Positions 34,958 through 45,458 are shown, counted from the first letter of the stretch. The stretch is 64,000 nt of DNA from JBOFIQ01 sp051654905 (GCA_051654905.1 JBOFYY010000111.1:62001-126000), one strand, 5' to 3'. The notes: generated from the letters alone by a model not told the origin. Translations and numbers: made by a program.

Positions 34958-37096
34958 TCAATCAACTATGACGTAACTACGAGCTGCTTGGGGACCTTCA
35001 TTGAGAAGAACCTGAAAACCTTCGCCTTGAAGAATCGGAACCCCTAGCGATACCGCTTTATCGTATTTGCTACCAGGAGATTCTCCTACAATAACGAAAT
35101 CTGTTTTCTTGGATACGCTCGAAGCTACTTTTCCGCCACGAATCTTAATAGCTTCAGCAATACCGTCTCGAGTAAAACCAGCCAACGAACCAGTAGCAAC
35201 AAAACTTAGCCCTGCCAGTATCTGTGGTAACTGTTCTGCTGGTTCATTATTGTTTTCCCATAGTTCACAGCCAGCAGCCCGCCATTTTTCGACAATTCTT
35301 TGATGCCACTCGACCCCGAACCATTCCACAACAGCTGCCGCTAAAATCGGGCCAATACCTTCAATTTGCGAAAGTTCCTCTTCGCTGGCAGCCATTAGAT
35401 CGTCGATCGTTGGGAAAGCTGCAGCTAATAGTGGTGCTGTTCCTTTGGATACATGACGAATAGAAAGAGCTACTAAGAATTTTTCCCACGATCGATAACG
35501 TGCCTGTTCTAGATTCTCCATCAATCGATATGCCGAAGCAGCTAATACCCTATTACCTTCGCGACCAGATTTTCCAGAATCTTTCTTCGTGAAAAACTCT
35601 GTTTTCTCTAAGTCTTCGAGAGTTAATGAAAAAATATCTCCCTCATCACGAACCAACTGTTGTTGTACCAACGCATCTGCTGCTTTTTCTCCTAGCGCCT
35701 CAATATCAAGTGCTTGTCGAGAGGCCAGATGGAAGAGCCGCTCTTTGAGCTGGGCAGGACAAGACTGTTGGTTAGGACAGCGGATATCTTTTTCGCCTTC
35801 TTTCTCAAAGGCTAATTCGGTACCGCATTCGGGACAATGCGTAGGCATTTGGAAACGTCGCTGGCTGCCGTCACGATCAGCAATTACCGGACCAAGAATT
35901 TCTGGAATGACATCTCCAGCTTTACGGATGATGACTGTATCACCAATCAATACACCTTTTCGATCAACATCAAAGCCGTTATGTAACGTCGCCTTCTCTA
36001 CTACCGATCCGGCTACTTTTACTTTTTCCATAACCCCGTACGGAGTTACTCGTCCAGTACGCCCTACTTGCACTAAAATATCGAGTAATTTTGTGGTGAC
36101 TTCTTCTGGCGGGAATTTGTAGGCAATTGCCCAGCGCGGTGCGCGCGACGTAGATCCTAAAAGTTGTTGCCCCTTACGATCATCAACTTTAATGACCACA
36201 CCATCGATTTCATAAGGGAACTGGTGACGCTTTTCCCCGGTTTCTTGTACATAAGCCCACATTTGTTCTAAGTCATGCACAACATGGCGGTAACTAGAGG
36301 TCGGTAGCCCCCACTGCTGAAGTAGCTCATATGCTTCCGAGAGACGCTGTGGACTCTCCCCGGTAATCGGTCCGATTCCGTGGCACAGAAAATCTAGCTC
36401 TCGTTCAGCAGTTTTTGCCGCATCCTTTTGTCTTAGTGACCCGGCTGCTGCATTACGCGGGTTTGCAAAAATTTGTTTACCTGCTGCAGCAAGTTTGTCG
36501 TTCAATGCGTCGAAAGCAGCAATAGGGAAGAAGACCTCTCCACGCACTTCCAGCAGTTCAGGAATGTTATTTCCTTGTAGCTTTTGCGGAATTGCCGCGA
36601 TAGCACGCGCATTACGGGTAACGTCTTCGCCAACCTTGCCATCGCCACGAGTAGCTGCCTGAACTAATATCCCATTTCGATAAACCAGATTGAGTGATAA
36701 CCCATCAATTTTAAGTTCACACAGCCATCCAGATCTTTGCAGCACAGTAGCGTCACTGCTAGCACGTAAGGTCCACGCTGCTAATTCTTCCCTCGAAAAC
36801 ACATTATCGAGACTTTGCATCGGGCTCAGATGTGTTACTGCAGAAAAAGTTTCCGCATCAATTGGTGCACCCACCTCATTGGTTGGTGAAGCTGAGGTAT
36901 GTAGCTCAGGGAAATCTTTTTCTAAATCCGCTAACTCCCGATAAAGCTCGTCAAACTCGCCATCGGCAATAATCGGCTCACTGCGATAGTAACGATCTCG
37001 ATGTTCTCTGATGAGCTTGGATAACTCAGCATGACGTGATGCTGCCAGCTCACTAGTAGCGGCAGCTTTGAAAGGCAGTGGTTCGATATCACTCAC
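34958..37096 (-). CDS. ligA: NAD-dependent DNA ligase
   Basis: Seals nicks in replication and repair. The GTG start at 37096 gives 712 residues; a TTG at 37117 would add seven. Domains: Ia (about 1-75), adenylation with the nucleophile Lys in KIDG (K129), OB fold, four-Cys zinc finger (CPECG and CPNQQSC, about 400-425), helix-hairpin-helix repeats and a C-terminal BRCT domain (about 640-712, FVATGSLAGFTRDGIAEAI). It lies upstream of the AI-2E gene on the same strand, as in the mycobacterial gat-ligA region. Confidence 0.96.
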   Translation of the reverse strand: MSDIEPLPFKAAATSELAASRHAELSKLIREHRDRYYRSEPIIADGEFDELYRELADLEKDFPELHTSASPTNEVGAPIDAETFSAVTHLSPMQSLDNVFSREELAAWTLRASSDATVLQRSGWLCELKIDGLSLNLVYRNGILVQAATRGDGKVGEDVTRNARAIAAIPQKLQGNNIPELLEVRGEVFFPIAAFDALNDKLAAAGKQIFANPRNAAAGSLRQKDAAKTAERELDFLCHGIGPITGESPQRLSEAYELLQQWGLPTSSYRHVVHDLEQMWAYVQETGEKRHQFPYEIDGVVIKVDDRKGQQLLGSTSRAPRWAIAYKFPPEEVTTKLLDILVQVGRTGRVTPYGVMEKVKVAGSVVEKATLHNGFDVDRKGVLIGDTVIIRKAGDVIPEILGPVIADRDGSQRRFQMPTHCPECGTELAFEKEGEKDIRCPNQQSCPAQLKERLFHLASRQALDIEALGEKAADALVQQQLVRDEGDIFSLTLEDLEKTEFFTKKDSGKSGREGNRVLAASAYRLMENLEQARYRSWEKFLVALSIRHVSKGTAPLLAAAFPTIDDLMAASEEELSQIEGIGPILAAAVVEWFGVEWHQRIVEKWRAAGCELWENNNEPAEQLPQILAGLSFVATGSLAGFTRDGIAEAIKIRGGKVASSVSKKTDFVIVGESPGSKYDKAVSLGVPILQGEGFQVLLNEGPQAARSYVIVD

Positions 37097-37187
37097 AAGA
37101 TGAAAGCCTAGTCGCAATAGCAGCTTTCGGTGAAGAGATCCCTAAGGCAGTAGTGTATAAGTCACCATATTTTGTGAGGAGTTACCT

Positions 37188-37313
37188 ATGTGCCGACCAG
37201 TTCTTTGCGCTATCTGCCATAAGACGACATGGGCTGGCTGCGGTCAGCATATTGAACAAGCACTAGCTGGCGTTGCTCCTGCTGACCGCTGTAGCGGACA
37301 CGACTCAAAATAG
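37188..37313 (+). CDS. 41-residue Cys-rich small protein
   Basis: A conserved short family of unknown role. The product begins MCRPVLCAICHKTTWAGCGQ, has Cys at 2, 7, 10, 18 and 35 and His at 11, 21 and 38, and matches the pattern CxxCxKxTWxGCGxH seen in small proteins of many bacteria; a zinc site is likely. GAGGAG lies 6 nt before ATG 37188, a good ribosome site. The gene is divergent from ligA and converges on mnmA, with 6 nt between the ends. It is too short for default gene callers. Confidence 0.82.
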   Translation: MCRPVLCAICHKTTWAGCGQHIEQALAGVAPADRCSGHDSK

Positions 37314-37319
37314 CGAATT

Positions 37320-38381
37320 TTAAGTAGCGCTCGTGATAGTTGCTTGTACCAAAACTCGACCATCCTGATATGCAACTACCCCTTGCCCGGCAGCAACTCC
37401 GTAGGTAGGTTCAACCAGTTCTACCACAAAATCTGCACCATTCATGCCGATAGTAGCTGGCAATTCAGTTCCATGAGCACGAACTTGTACGACACATTCT
37501 TTAGATTGTGGAGTCACTAACCAGTTGACGTTAGTTGCTCTGATCGTGGTAACTTCCAGACCTTCTTTAGGCCCTACTGTTACTGTACGAGTATCTGGCG
37601 AAAGCCCTAAAACATACCGAGGACGACCATCGGCAGCTGGCCGACCTAATGACAATCCTTTTCGTTGTCCAACTGTGAAATGATGAGTTCCTTCATGATG
37701 TCCAAGAACTGTGCCATCAGTATCTACGATGTCACCGGGGACCTGCCCCAAGGTACGATCCAAGAATCCTTGGGTATCACCATCGGGGATAAAACAAATA
37801 TCCAATGAATCTGGTTTAGCTGCTACTTCCCGGAAATTAAGGTCCGCTGCTTGCGCTCGTACCTCAGCTTTGGTTGCAAATTCTCCTAATGGAAATAAGG
37901 TATGCGCTAACTGTTCTGGAGTTAATACTGCAAGAACATAGGATTGGTCTTTAGCAATATTCTTGGCTCGATACAGTTCGCTACCGTGATCACTATGAAG
38001 AACTCGGGCGTAGTGTCCAGTTCCTACCGCTGCAAAACCACGCTCTAAAGCTCGCTCGATCAGCACCGCAAATTTGATCGTAGAGTTACAGCGTAAACAT
38101 GGATTCGGGGTACGTCCGGCAGCGTATTCGGCAATGAAGTGATCTACAACCTGCTCTTGGAAATGGTCAGCCAGATCCCACACTTCAAAGCCGATACCTA
38201 GCTGTTCTGCAACGTGACGGGCATCATCAGCGTCTGTTGCAGAACCACAGCCGCGACCTTGTGCAGCATATTTACCTTTGAGTGATAGATGCACACCAGT
38301 CACCTCGTGACCAGCAGCTACTAGTTGTGCAGCAGCAACTGCCGAATCAACCCCACCACTCATCGCCGCAACAACGCGCAC
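37320..38381 (-). CDS. mnmA: tRNA-specific 2-thiouridylase
   Basis: Makes 2-thiouridine at the wobble position of tRNA. The 353 residues hold the PP-loop SGGVDS at 8-13, the catalytic Cys in NPCLRCN (near residue 97), a second Cys in LDICFIPDGD (near 195) and the C-terminal beta-barrel (about 250-353). The start is ATG 38381. The related mycobacterial gene also lies near ligA and the gat genes. Confidence 0.96.
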   Translation of the reverse strand: MRVVAAMSGGVDSAVAAAQLVAAGHEVTGVHLSLKGKYAAQGRGCGSATDADDARHVAEQLGIGFEVWDLADHFQEQVVDHFIAEYAAGRTPNPCLRCNSTIKFAVLIERALERGFAAVGTGHYARVLHSDHGSELYRAKNIAKDQSYVLAVLTPEQLAHTLFPLGEFATKAEVRAQAADLNFREVAAKPDSLDICFIPDGDTQGFLDRTLGQVPGDIVDTDGTVLGHHEGTHHFTVGQRKGLSLGRPAADGRPRYVLGLSPDTRTVTVGPKEGLEVTTIRATNVNWLVTPQSKECVVQVRAHGTELPATIGMNGADFVVELVEPTYGVAAGQGVVAYQDGRVLVQATITSAT

Positions 38382-38464
38382 GACTGCCTCCTTTATTTCA
38401 TCGGGAATTGCATAGATTATCTGCTGCTAGCCCGCAATAAAGAATCCTGAGATTTTGCCAGCTG

Positions 38465-39265
38465 CTACCGTCCGACGAAAATTGCCTTTCCTGGACCATT
38501 CTTCTGGAAAGAATCCATGCCAATATTTTTATCTTCAGTCAGAAAAAGTCCAGTGAAATGTGCTCTTTCGATAGCAAGACCAGCTTGCAACTCAACTTCG
38601 CTGCCGTCATCAATAGCACGTTTAGCTGCGGTAAGAGCGATCATCGCTTGTCCTACGAATTGACGAGCGTAAGCAATAGCTGTGGCTTCTACTTGATCGG
38701 CAGCAACAACCTGATTAGCGATCCCCATCGCTAATGCTTCATCGGCCTTCACAAAGCGCCCGGTAAAAATAATATCCTTCGCCCGACTTGTCCCTACAAG
38801 CCTTGCCAGCCGCTGAGTACCGCCGGCACCAGGAATAATGCCTAATTTAACTTCCGGAAATCCACATTGAACATTATCGGCATAGATACGAATATCAGCA
38901 CATAATGCCAACTCAAACCCACCACCTAGCGCAAACCCATTAACCGCAGCGATCACAGGCTTATTACAAGCAGCTACCCGGGAATAAGACTCATGCATCA
39001 CAACAACACGCGAAGACATTCGAGCATAATCTGAGGCCGCAAGTTCTGGAATATCAACACCGGCAGCAAATGCACGTTCCCCACCTGTGATTACCAAAGC
39101 TGCAATATCTTGACGCTCGTTAACGATCACAGCAGCTTGTCCACACGCATCTTGCATAGCTTCGGTTAACGCATTGACTTTGGGACGCTGCAATCGTAGG
39201 ACCGCGATATTGTCAATTACTTCTAGCAGAACATCGCTGCAACCCATGTCGATGATTTCACTCAT
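38465..39265 (-). CDS. Enoyl-CoA hydratase/isomerase family protein
   Basis: Crotonase-fold enzyme of fatty-acid or related CoA metabolism. From ATG 39265 the product is 266 residues; an in-frame ATG 72 bases upstream is open but the added N-terminus does not look like the family. The oxyanion-hole segments GGERAFAAGVDIPEL and ALGGGFELALCADIRIY are intact, and a Glu in VKLGIIPGAGGTQRL is present. Substrate is not determined. It diverges from glgX. Confidence 0.9.
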   Translation of the reverse strand: MSEIIDMGCSDVLLEVIDNIAVLRLQRPKVNALTEAMQDACGQAAVIVNERQDIAALVITGGERAFAAGVDIPELAASDYARMSSRVVVMHESYSRVAACNKPVIAAVNGFALGGGFELALCADIRIYADNVQCGFPEVKLGIIPGAGGTQRLARLVGTSRAKDIIFTGRFVKADEALAMGIANQVVAADQVEATAIAYARQFVGQAMIALTAAKRAIDDGSEVELQAGLAIERAHFTGLFLTEDKNIGMDSFQKNGPGKAIFVGR

Positions 39266-39372
39266 AAGCTGAACTCTAAGCGGGCTACCCACACACATTT
39301 TTACCGGGGTGGTAACTTCACACAGTAAGATTGACAATTCCTTAGCTGTCTCACCAATACAAGAGGACCATC

Positions 39373-41451
39373 ATGTTGCCGTCTGATGCATCACAGAACT
39401 CACTGTTTCTGGGTGCTCATCTCAGCGACACTGGGTGTAATTTTCGACTATGGGCACCAAATGCTACTCGCGTAGAACTGATTCTTGTCGATGAGTTTTT
39501 TGCTCAGCGCACTGTCGATATGTCTGCTGGCAACAACGATATCTGGCAGGTTCATGTTTGCGGCATAACAACGCAACAGCGCTACGGTTTTCGGGTACAT
39601 GGACCTTGGAATATCGCAGCAGGACAACGCTGCAACCCAGCAAAACTTCTTATTGATCCTTATGCGCGAGCTATCACATCAGGAATTGATTATGGCGGTC
39701 CGGTATCTGATCATCTATATCCACACCCAGCAGACTCGATAGCGGCGGTACCGTTATCGGTTGTTGTTGCTGACTCAGCAGCGCCAACTCAGCTACCTCA
39801 GCGCCCGCAACTAGCAGATCTAGTGATCTATGAAACTCATGTAAGTGGCTACACCAAATCTCACCCAGCAGTTCCAGAACATCTTCGCGGTACCTACGCT
39901 GGATTAGCTCACCCAGCAGTTATTGATCATCTGCTATCGCTGGGAATCAATGCGATTGAGTTACTTCCAGTACACCATTTCATATCGGAACCTTTCATAA
40001 CCCATCGCGGAATGACTAATTTTTGGGGCTATAACTCATTAGGTTTCTTTGCTCCCCATGCCAGATATTGTTCCAACGGCACTTTGGGCGATCAGGTACG
40101 TGAATTTAAAGATATGGTTTCGACTTTCCATCGCGCCGGTATCGCCGTCATTCTCGATGTGGTTTACAACCATACCTGCGAAGGTGGCGATGCTGGGCCT
40201 ACTGTGTCTTGGCGTGGAATCGATAATCCTAGCTATTACCGGCTTAACTCTGAGATGGATAGCTATGACGTAACTGGCTGCGGCAATTCTCTCGATACCT
40301 CTAACTCTGCGGTCTTACAGATGATTCTTGATTCATTGCGATATTGGGCAACCGATATGGGAATTGACGGATTCCGGTTTGACCTAGCAACAACACTTAT
40401 CAGAGATGATCAGCATCAAGTTGATCAGCAACATCCTTTCAAACACGCTATTGCAACTGATCCGGTGCTATCAGATCGCATTATGATTGCCGAACCCTGG
40501 GATATCGGACCAGATGGTTATCAGGTTGGCGCTTGGGGGCCTGGCTGGTCAGAATGGAATGACCGTTTCCGAGATTTCGTACGCGACTTTTGGCGCGGAC
40601 ATGTTGGTGGCGTCCAAGAATTAGCTACGCGGCTAGTTGGTTCTGCTGATCTTTTTCTTCCTCACGAGCGCACCCCAGCGTCATCTATTAACTTCGTCAC
40701 TGCTCACGATGGCTTCACGTTACGGGATCTAGTTACTTACGACCACAAACATAATCAAGCTAATGGTGAAGACAATCGCGACGGATCCAACGATAATCGC
40801 TCATGGAACTGCGGTATCGAAGGTGAGACAACTGATCCCTACGTAGCTGAGCTACGGCGTCGACAAATAGCTAATCTCATGGCAACGCTATTGCTAGCTC
40901 ATGGAGTTCCCATGTTGACCGCTGGCGATGAGCTAGGGCGTACCCAGCTTGGCAACAACAACGCTTACTGCCAAGATTCTCCCCTATCTTGGGTCAACTG
41001 GGTAGATAGCTGTCATTGGAATGAGCTCCAACAGTTAACTGCCACGCTAATTCAGTTACGTAATGGTCACACTGTTTTACGTCCTACTAAATGGCTCTCT
41101 TGTACACCAGTGGTAACCCATCAAGGAGATGGTTTAGAACGGCTAGAACTGGCATGGTTCCATGAACATGGTGATCTGATGGGAGATCCTGAATGGAATG
41201 ATCCCAATCGTCGTAGTCTTGGTATGTATCGTTGCGATGATACCGAAGCTTTCTTGGTTTTCTTCCATGCTGGCGATACTCCGCTAGAGCTAGTATTACC
41301 ATCGCAAATATGGGGACAAAACTGGTCTCTAGTTTGTAATACCGCTGATCTAGAGCATGAAGCGCAACACAAATTCTACTGCGGTGATCGGTTACAACTG
41401 TCAGAACGTAGCGTTGCTATTTTCCATACGACATTCTCAGACGATAAGTAA
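39373..41451 (+). CDS. glgX: Glycogen debranching enzyme GlgX
   Basis: Cleaves alpha-1,6 branches of phosphorylase-limited glycogen. The 692 residues have a CBM48-like N-terminal domain (about 10-110), a GH13 catalytic barrel with ILDVVYNHTCEG (about 258-270), the nucleophile in IDGFRFDLATTL, the acid in IMIAEPWDIGPDGYQVG and the FVTAHDGFTLRDLV region, then a small C-terminal domain. AAGAGGACC lies before ATG 39373. It heads the glgX-glgE-glgB run. Confidence 0.95.
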   Translation: MLPSDASQNSLFLGAHLSDTGCNFRLWAPNATRVELILVDEFFAQRTVDMSAGNNDIWQVHVCGITTQQRYGFRVHGPWNIAAGQRCNPAKLLIDPYARAITSGIDYGGPVSDHLYPHPADSIAAVPLSVVVADSAAPTQLPQRPQLADLVIYETHVSGYTKSHPAVPEHLRGTYAGLAHPAVIDHLLSLGINAIELLPVHHFISEPFITHRGMTNFWGYNSLGFFAPHARYCSNGTLGDQVREFKDMVSTFHRAGIAVILDVVYNHTCEGGDAGPTVSWRGIDNPSYYRLNSEMDSYDVTGCGNSLDTSNSAVLQMILDSLRYWATDMGIDGFRFDLATTLIRDDQHQVDQQHPFKHAIATDPVLSDRIMIAEPWDIGPDGYQVGAWGPGWSEWNDRFRDFVRDFWRGHVGGVQELATRLVGSADLFLPHERTPASSINFVTAHDGFTLRDLVTYDHKHNQANGEDNRDGSNDNRSWNCGIEGETTDPYVAELRRRQIANLMATLLLAHGVPMLTAGDELGRTQLGNNNAYCQDSPLSWVNWVDSCHWNELQQLTATLIQLRNGHTVLRPTKWLSCTPVVTHQGDGLERLELAWFHEHGDLMGDPEWNDPNRRSLGMYRCDDTEAFLVFFHAGDTPLELVLPSQIWGQNWSLVCNTADLEHEAQHKFYCGDRLQLSERSVAIFHTTFSDDK

Positions 41452-41535
41452 CCTAACTTATTTTCTCGGTACCACTTTGGTCTCACTAGCAGTGATATAC
41501 CACCATCAGACGTTTTTCCCGCTAGTGTTCCAAGT

Positions 41536-43524
41536 GTGAGCCAGAATATTCATCAGTCTCAAACCTGTTCTGCTCCTGTTTTAGGAGCTCCTTTCGGACG
41601 TATTCCTGTTACGAAAGTATCGCCGGTACTTGAAGGCGGGGCTTATCCTGCTAAAGCTACTATCGGCGAAGAAATTCCTATCAAGGCTCGAGTTTTCCGC
41701 GAAGGACATGATGCAGTAGCTGCATCAGCTATTCTCACCAGTCCTTCTGGAAGAATTCAGCGCTACGATATGGCACAGATTTGGCCTTTCGGTCTAGACA
41801 TTTGGCAAGTTTTAGTCCGATTAGATGAAGAAGGCGAGTGGACATTTCGGGTTGAGGGTTGGAACGATCGTTGGCATACTTGGCGCCATCATGCCGAAGC
41901 TAAACTTCCGCACGGTATTGATGTGAGATTGGTCTGTCTGGAAGGCCAACAATTAATGGCACAAGCATCACAAGCTGCAGCCGGTAATCTCGCAGCTGAT
42001 CTCATAGATGCCGCCGCTATAGATTTAGATCCAGAAGTACCAGTATCTGGACTGCTAGAGACGCTAAAAGATCCGTGCCTGGATGCTGCCATGAAACAAT
42101 TTTTACCGCGGGATTTAGTTTCACCAAGCCCCGAATATCGGATTTTCTGTGATCGGAAGCGGGCACTATTTTCGTCTTGGTATGAGTTTTTCCCTCGCAG
42201 TCAGGGCGCCTATTTTGATGAACAAACTCAGCAATGGGTTTCTGGTACTTTCGATAGTTCTCATCGTGCGCTAGAGCATGCTGCTGCAATGGGATTCGAC
42301 GTCGTTTATTTACCTCCAATCCATCCCATCGGTACTACCTTCCGTAAAGGAAAAAATAATTCTTTGGAGGCTGGTGTTGACCAACCAGGTTCTCCGTGGG
42401 CTATTGGTAGCCCCGCTGGTGGCCATGATGCTATCCATCCAGATTTAGGGGACGAGCAGGCTTTCGATCGTTTTATCTCGCGGGCGCATGAGCTTGGTTT
42501 AGAAGTAGCATTAGATCTGGCGCTACAGGCTTCTCCCGACCATCCGTGGGTGCAAGATAATCCCCAATGGTTTACCACCAGAGCTGACGGCACGATTGCC
42601 TACGCCGAGAACCCTCCTAAAAAGTATCAAGATATTTATCCAATCAACTTTGATAATGATCCTGACGGCTTAGCAACTGAGATTCTTCGTATCGTAAAGC
42701 TATGGATTACTCGTGGCGTCACGATTTTCCGAGTAGATAACCCTCATACTAAACCTATTTCTTTCTGGGATTGGCTCCTAACTAACGTACGTCGTACCAA
42801 CCCTGAAGTTTTATTCTTAGCTGAAGCTTTCACTCGCCCAGAGATGATGCATACACTAGGAAAAATAGGATTCCATCAGTCATATACCTATTTCACTTGG
42901 CGCAACAACAAAGCTGAATTAACTGAATATCTCACAGAGCTATCTCGGGAAACCGATGCTTTCTATCGTCCAAACTTTTGGCCAAATACTCCTGATATCA
43001 ATCCTGCTTTTCTCCAGTCAGGGCTACCAGCTGCTTTCGCTATCCGTATTGCATTAGCAGCAACGCTATCGCCGTCATGGGGTATGTATTCGGGACTGGA
43101 ACTAGCAGAACATGCCGTATTCCGAGCCGAAGAATATCTCGATTCCGAAAAATATGAGTATCGCCCCCGAGATCTAAGTAGCGGTGAATTGGTGGGATGG
43201 ATTACTCTCATCAACCAGATTCGGCGCCGCCATTCTGCACTACAACAGCTCCGTACGATTGATTTCCATCACACCGACAATGATGCAGTCATTGCTTTCT
43301 CTAAGCGAGATGGTGATGACGTCATTCTCGTGGTGTGTTCACTAAATCCCGACGACTATGTCAGCGCTGCCGTAGAACTAAATATGACCGCATTAGGACA
43401 ACCGGGCGCTCATAGCGTTCAAGCCTACGATGAAGTTTCTGGCGAGCAATGGCTGTGGGGGAACCGAATTCAAGTATTCCTCTCCCCTGCCCGACCTTGC
43501 CATATCTGTGTTGTGACACGATGA
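41536..43524 (+). CDS. glgE: Alpha-1,4-glucan:maltose-1-phosphate maltosyltransferase
   Basis: Extends alpha-glucans using maltose-1-phosphate, the key enzyme of the actinobacterial GlgE route. The 662 residues begin with GTG 41536 and a DUF3416-type N-terminal region (FGRIPVTKVSPVLEGGAYPAKA). The GH13 active site is seen in VTIFRVDNPHTKPISFWDWL (nucleophile Asp) and FLAEAFTRPEMM (acid Glu). The product overlaps glgB by the ATGA-type arrangement if glgB starts at 43521. Partners expected elsewhere: GlgC/GlgM or TreS-Pep2; none is in the window. Confidence 0.95.
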   Translation: MSQNIHQSQTCSAPVLGAPFGRIPVTKVSPVLEGGAYPAKATIGEEIPIKARVFREGHDAVAASAILTSPSGRIQRYDMAQIWPFGLDIWQVLVRLDEEGEWTFRVEGWNDRWHTWRHHAEAKLPHGIDVRLVCLEGQQLMAQASQAAAGNLAADLIDAAAIDLDPEVPVSGLLETLKDPCLDAAMKQFLPRDLVSPSPEYRIFCDRKRALFSSWYEFFPRSQGAYFDEQTQQWVSGTFDSSHRALEHAAAMGFDVVYLPPIHPIGTTFRKGKNNSLEAGVDQPGSPWAIGSPAGGHDAIHPDLGDEQAFDRFISRAHELGLEVALDLALQASPDHPWVQDNPQWFTTRADGTIAYAENPPKKYQDIYPINFDNDPDGLATEILRIVKLWITRGVTIFRVDNPHTKPISFWDWLLTNVRRTNPEVLFLAEAFTRPEMMHTLGKIGFHQSYTYFTWRNNKAELTEYLTELSRETDAFYRPNFWPNTPDINPAFLQSGLPAAFAIRIALAATLSPSWGMYSGLELAEHAVFRAEEYLDSEKYEYRPRDLSSGELVGWITLINQIRRRHSALQQLRTIDFHHTDNDAVIAFSKRDGDDVILVVCSLNPDDYVSAAVELNMTALGQPGAHSVQAYDEVSGEQWLWGNRIQVFLSPARPCHICVVTR

Positions 43525-43547
43525 GCACTCTAGATGAAGGAAATGTT

Positions 43548-45446
43548 ATGAGCATCAGTTCTACTGACCTATCAGGGTGGGATTTTGAAGGATTCCACAG
43601 CGGTGGTGATACTGAATGCTGGAAACGGTTAGGCTCGCACCTAACCGAACAGGCTAACGCCAATGGCGTAGCTGTAGCTGGGACTCGCTTCACAGTATGG
43701 GCGCCTAATGCTCGCGCAGTTAGAGTCAAAGGTCCTTGGAATAACTGGGATGGCAGCGGCCATGAATTATCTTTGATCCCAGGTTCTGGCATTTGGGGTG
43801 GTTTTGTAGCCGGAGTCGAAGAAGGAGCCATTTATCGCTACGACATATGCGACCCGAATGGTACTTGGTTTGAAAAAGTAGATCCGATGGCTCGTTATGC
43901 TCAATCGGCTCCAGATAATTCTTCGATCGTCACAAATTCGCATTATCAGTGGCGTGATCAAGAATGGTTGGAGGCACGTGCACAACGTCGCCCTCATGCT
44001 GAACCAATGAGCATCTATGAAGTTCATTTAGGGTCTTGGCGCAAAGGTCGCAGCTATCGCGATTTAGCTATTGAACTAGTTGATTATGTTCGCGACCACG
44101 GTTTTACTCATGTTGAGTTTATGCCGATTGCCGAACATCCTTTTGAGCCAAGTTGGGGTTACCAAATAACAAATTACTTTGCCCCTACTTCCCGCTTCGG
44201 AAGCCCTGACGATCTGCGCTATCTCATCGATGCCTTTCATCAAGCAGATATTGGAGTAATTCTAGATTGGGTTCCAGGACATTTCCCTAAAGATGGTTGG
44301 GCATTAGGACGTTTCGATGGCACTGCTCTGTACGAACATGCCGACCCCCGCCAAGGCGAGCATATGGACTGGGGAACGTACATATTTAACTATGGCCGTA
44401 ATGAAGTAAAGAGTTTCCTAGTCTCCAATGCTCTTTATTGGGCACAAGAGTTCCATATCGATGGGCTACGCGTCGATGCGGTAGCTTCCATGCTTTATCT
44501 AGATTATTCTCGCCAACCCGGAGAATGGGTTCCTAATATCTATGGCGGTAACGAAAATCTCGAAGCTATCAACTTTCTTAAATATGTTACTTCGCACCTA
44601 TACGAACGTTGCCCGGGCATCGTCATGATTGCTGAAGAATCAACATCATTTCCTGGAGTTACTGCCCCAGCAGATCAAGGCGGTCTTGGCTTTGGTTTCA
44701 AGTGGAATATGGGATGGATGAATGATTCTTTGCGATATCTACAAGAGGATCCTCTAAACCGCCCTTGGCACCACCACGAGATGACTTTTGCAGCAGTTTA
44801 TGCTTTCAATGAAAACTATATTTTGCCTATCAGTCATGATGAAGTTGTACATGGCAAAGGTTCCATGATCAACAAGATTCCACAGGATTGGTGGCGTAAA
44901 TTTGCTACACTACGAGCTTTTTATGCTTGGCAGTGGGCTTGGCCAGGCAAAGAATTAATCTTCATGGGGCAAGAATTTGCTCAATGGCTCGAGTTTAATG
45001 AAGCAGTTTCGTTAGATTGGGCATTGTGGGAACAGCCACTTCATGCTGGTTTACGGCAACAGTTCTACACCATGAATACGGTTCTGAAAAATACTCCAGC
45101 TTTATATGATCTTGATAGTTCTGCGACCGGATTTGAATGGCTGGTAGCAGATGATAGCCATAACTCTTGTTATGCCTGGTTACGTTCTTCGTCAGCAGGA
45201 CAGCTACTAGCTTGCGTCGTAAACTTTTCGCCGAATCCACTACCCAAATACCGCGTTATGGTTCCTCGTGCTGGTAACTGGAAACTTGTATTATCGACTG
45301 ATTGGCAAGATTTTGGTGGAGATGGCATCTGGTCTAATCCAGAAACTGTCACCGCGGTAGCTATGCCAGAAGTGCCTGGCGCAGCGGCTCTTGAGGTTAC
45401 AGTTCCCCCACTGGGAGCACTGTGGTTTGTTTTAGAAGAGGATTAA
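43548..45446 (+). CDS. glgB: 1,4-alpha-glucan branching enzyme
   Basis: Introduces alpha-1,6 branches into the glucan made by GlgE. From ATG 43548 (GAAGGAAATGTT upstream) the product is 632 residues; ATG 43521 overlapping the glgE stop is a possible alternative, and a still longer frame exists inside glgE. It has a CBM48 domain (FTVWAPNARAVRVKGPWNNWDG) and the GH13 site HIDGLRVDAVASML with IVMIAEESTSFPGVT. It lacks the extra N-terminal N1 domain of longer GlgB forms. Confidence 0.94.
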   Translation: MSISSTDLSGWDFEGFHSGGDTECWKRLGSHLTEQANANGVAVAGTRFTVWAPNARAVRVKGPWNNWDGSGHELSLIPGSGIWGGFVAGVEEGAIYRYDICDPNGTWFEKVDPMARYAQSAPDNSSIVTNSHYQWRDQEWLEARAQRRPHAEPMSIYEVHLGSWRKGRSYRDLAIELVDYVRDHGFTHVEFMPIAEHPFEPSWGYQITNYFAPTSRFGSPDDLRYLIDAFHQADIGVILDWVPGHFPKDGWALGRFDGTALYEHADPRQGEHMDWGTYIFNYGRNEVKSFLVSNALYWAQEFHIDGLRVDAVASMLYLDYSRQPGEWVPNIYGGNENLEAINFLKYVTSHLYERCPGIVMIAEESTSFPGVTAPADQGGLGFGFKWNMGWMNDSLRYLQEDPLNRPWHHHEMTFAAVYAFNENYILPISHDEVVHGKGSMINKIPQDWWRKFATLRAFYAWQWAWPGKELIFMGQEFAQWLEFNEAVSLDWALWEQPLHAGLRQQFYTMNTVLKNTPALYDLDSSATGFEWLVADDSHNSCYAWLRSSSAGQLLACVVNFSPNPLPKYRVMVPRAGNWKLVLSTDWQDFGGDGIWSNPETVTAVAMPEVPGAAALEVTVPPLGALWFVLEED

Positions 45447-45458
45447 AGGAATCTAACG

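Noticed and set aside
41452..41535. Small gene in the gap between glgX and glgE
   Set aside because: The 84-bp gap shows no ribosome site before an open frame, and the GTG start of glgE explains its end.
43449..43547. Longer N-terminus for glgB
   Set aside because: The extension runs inside glgE and includes a Cys/Pro-rich non-family segment; a strong ribosome site precedes ATG 43548.
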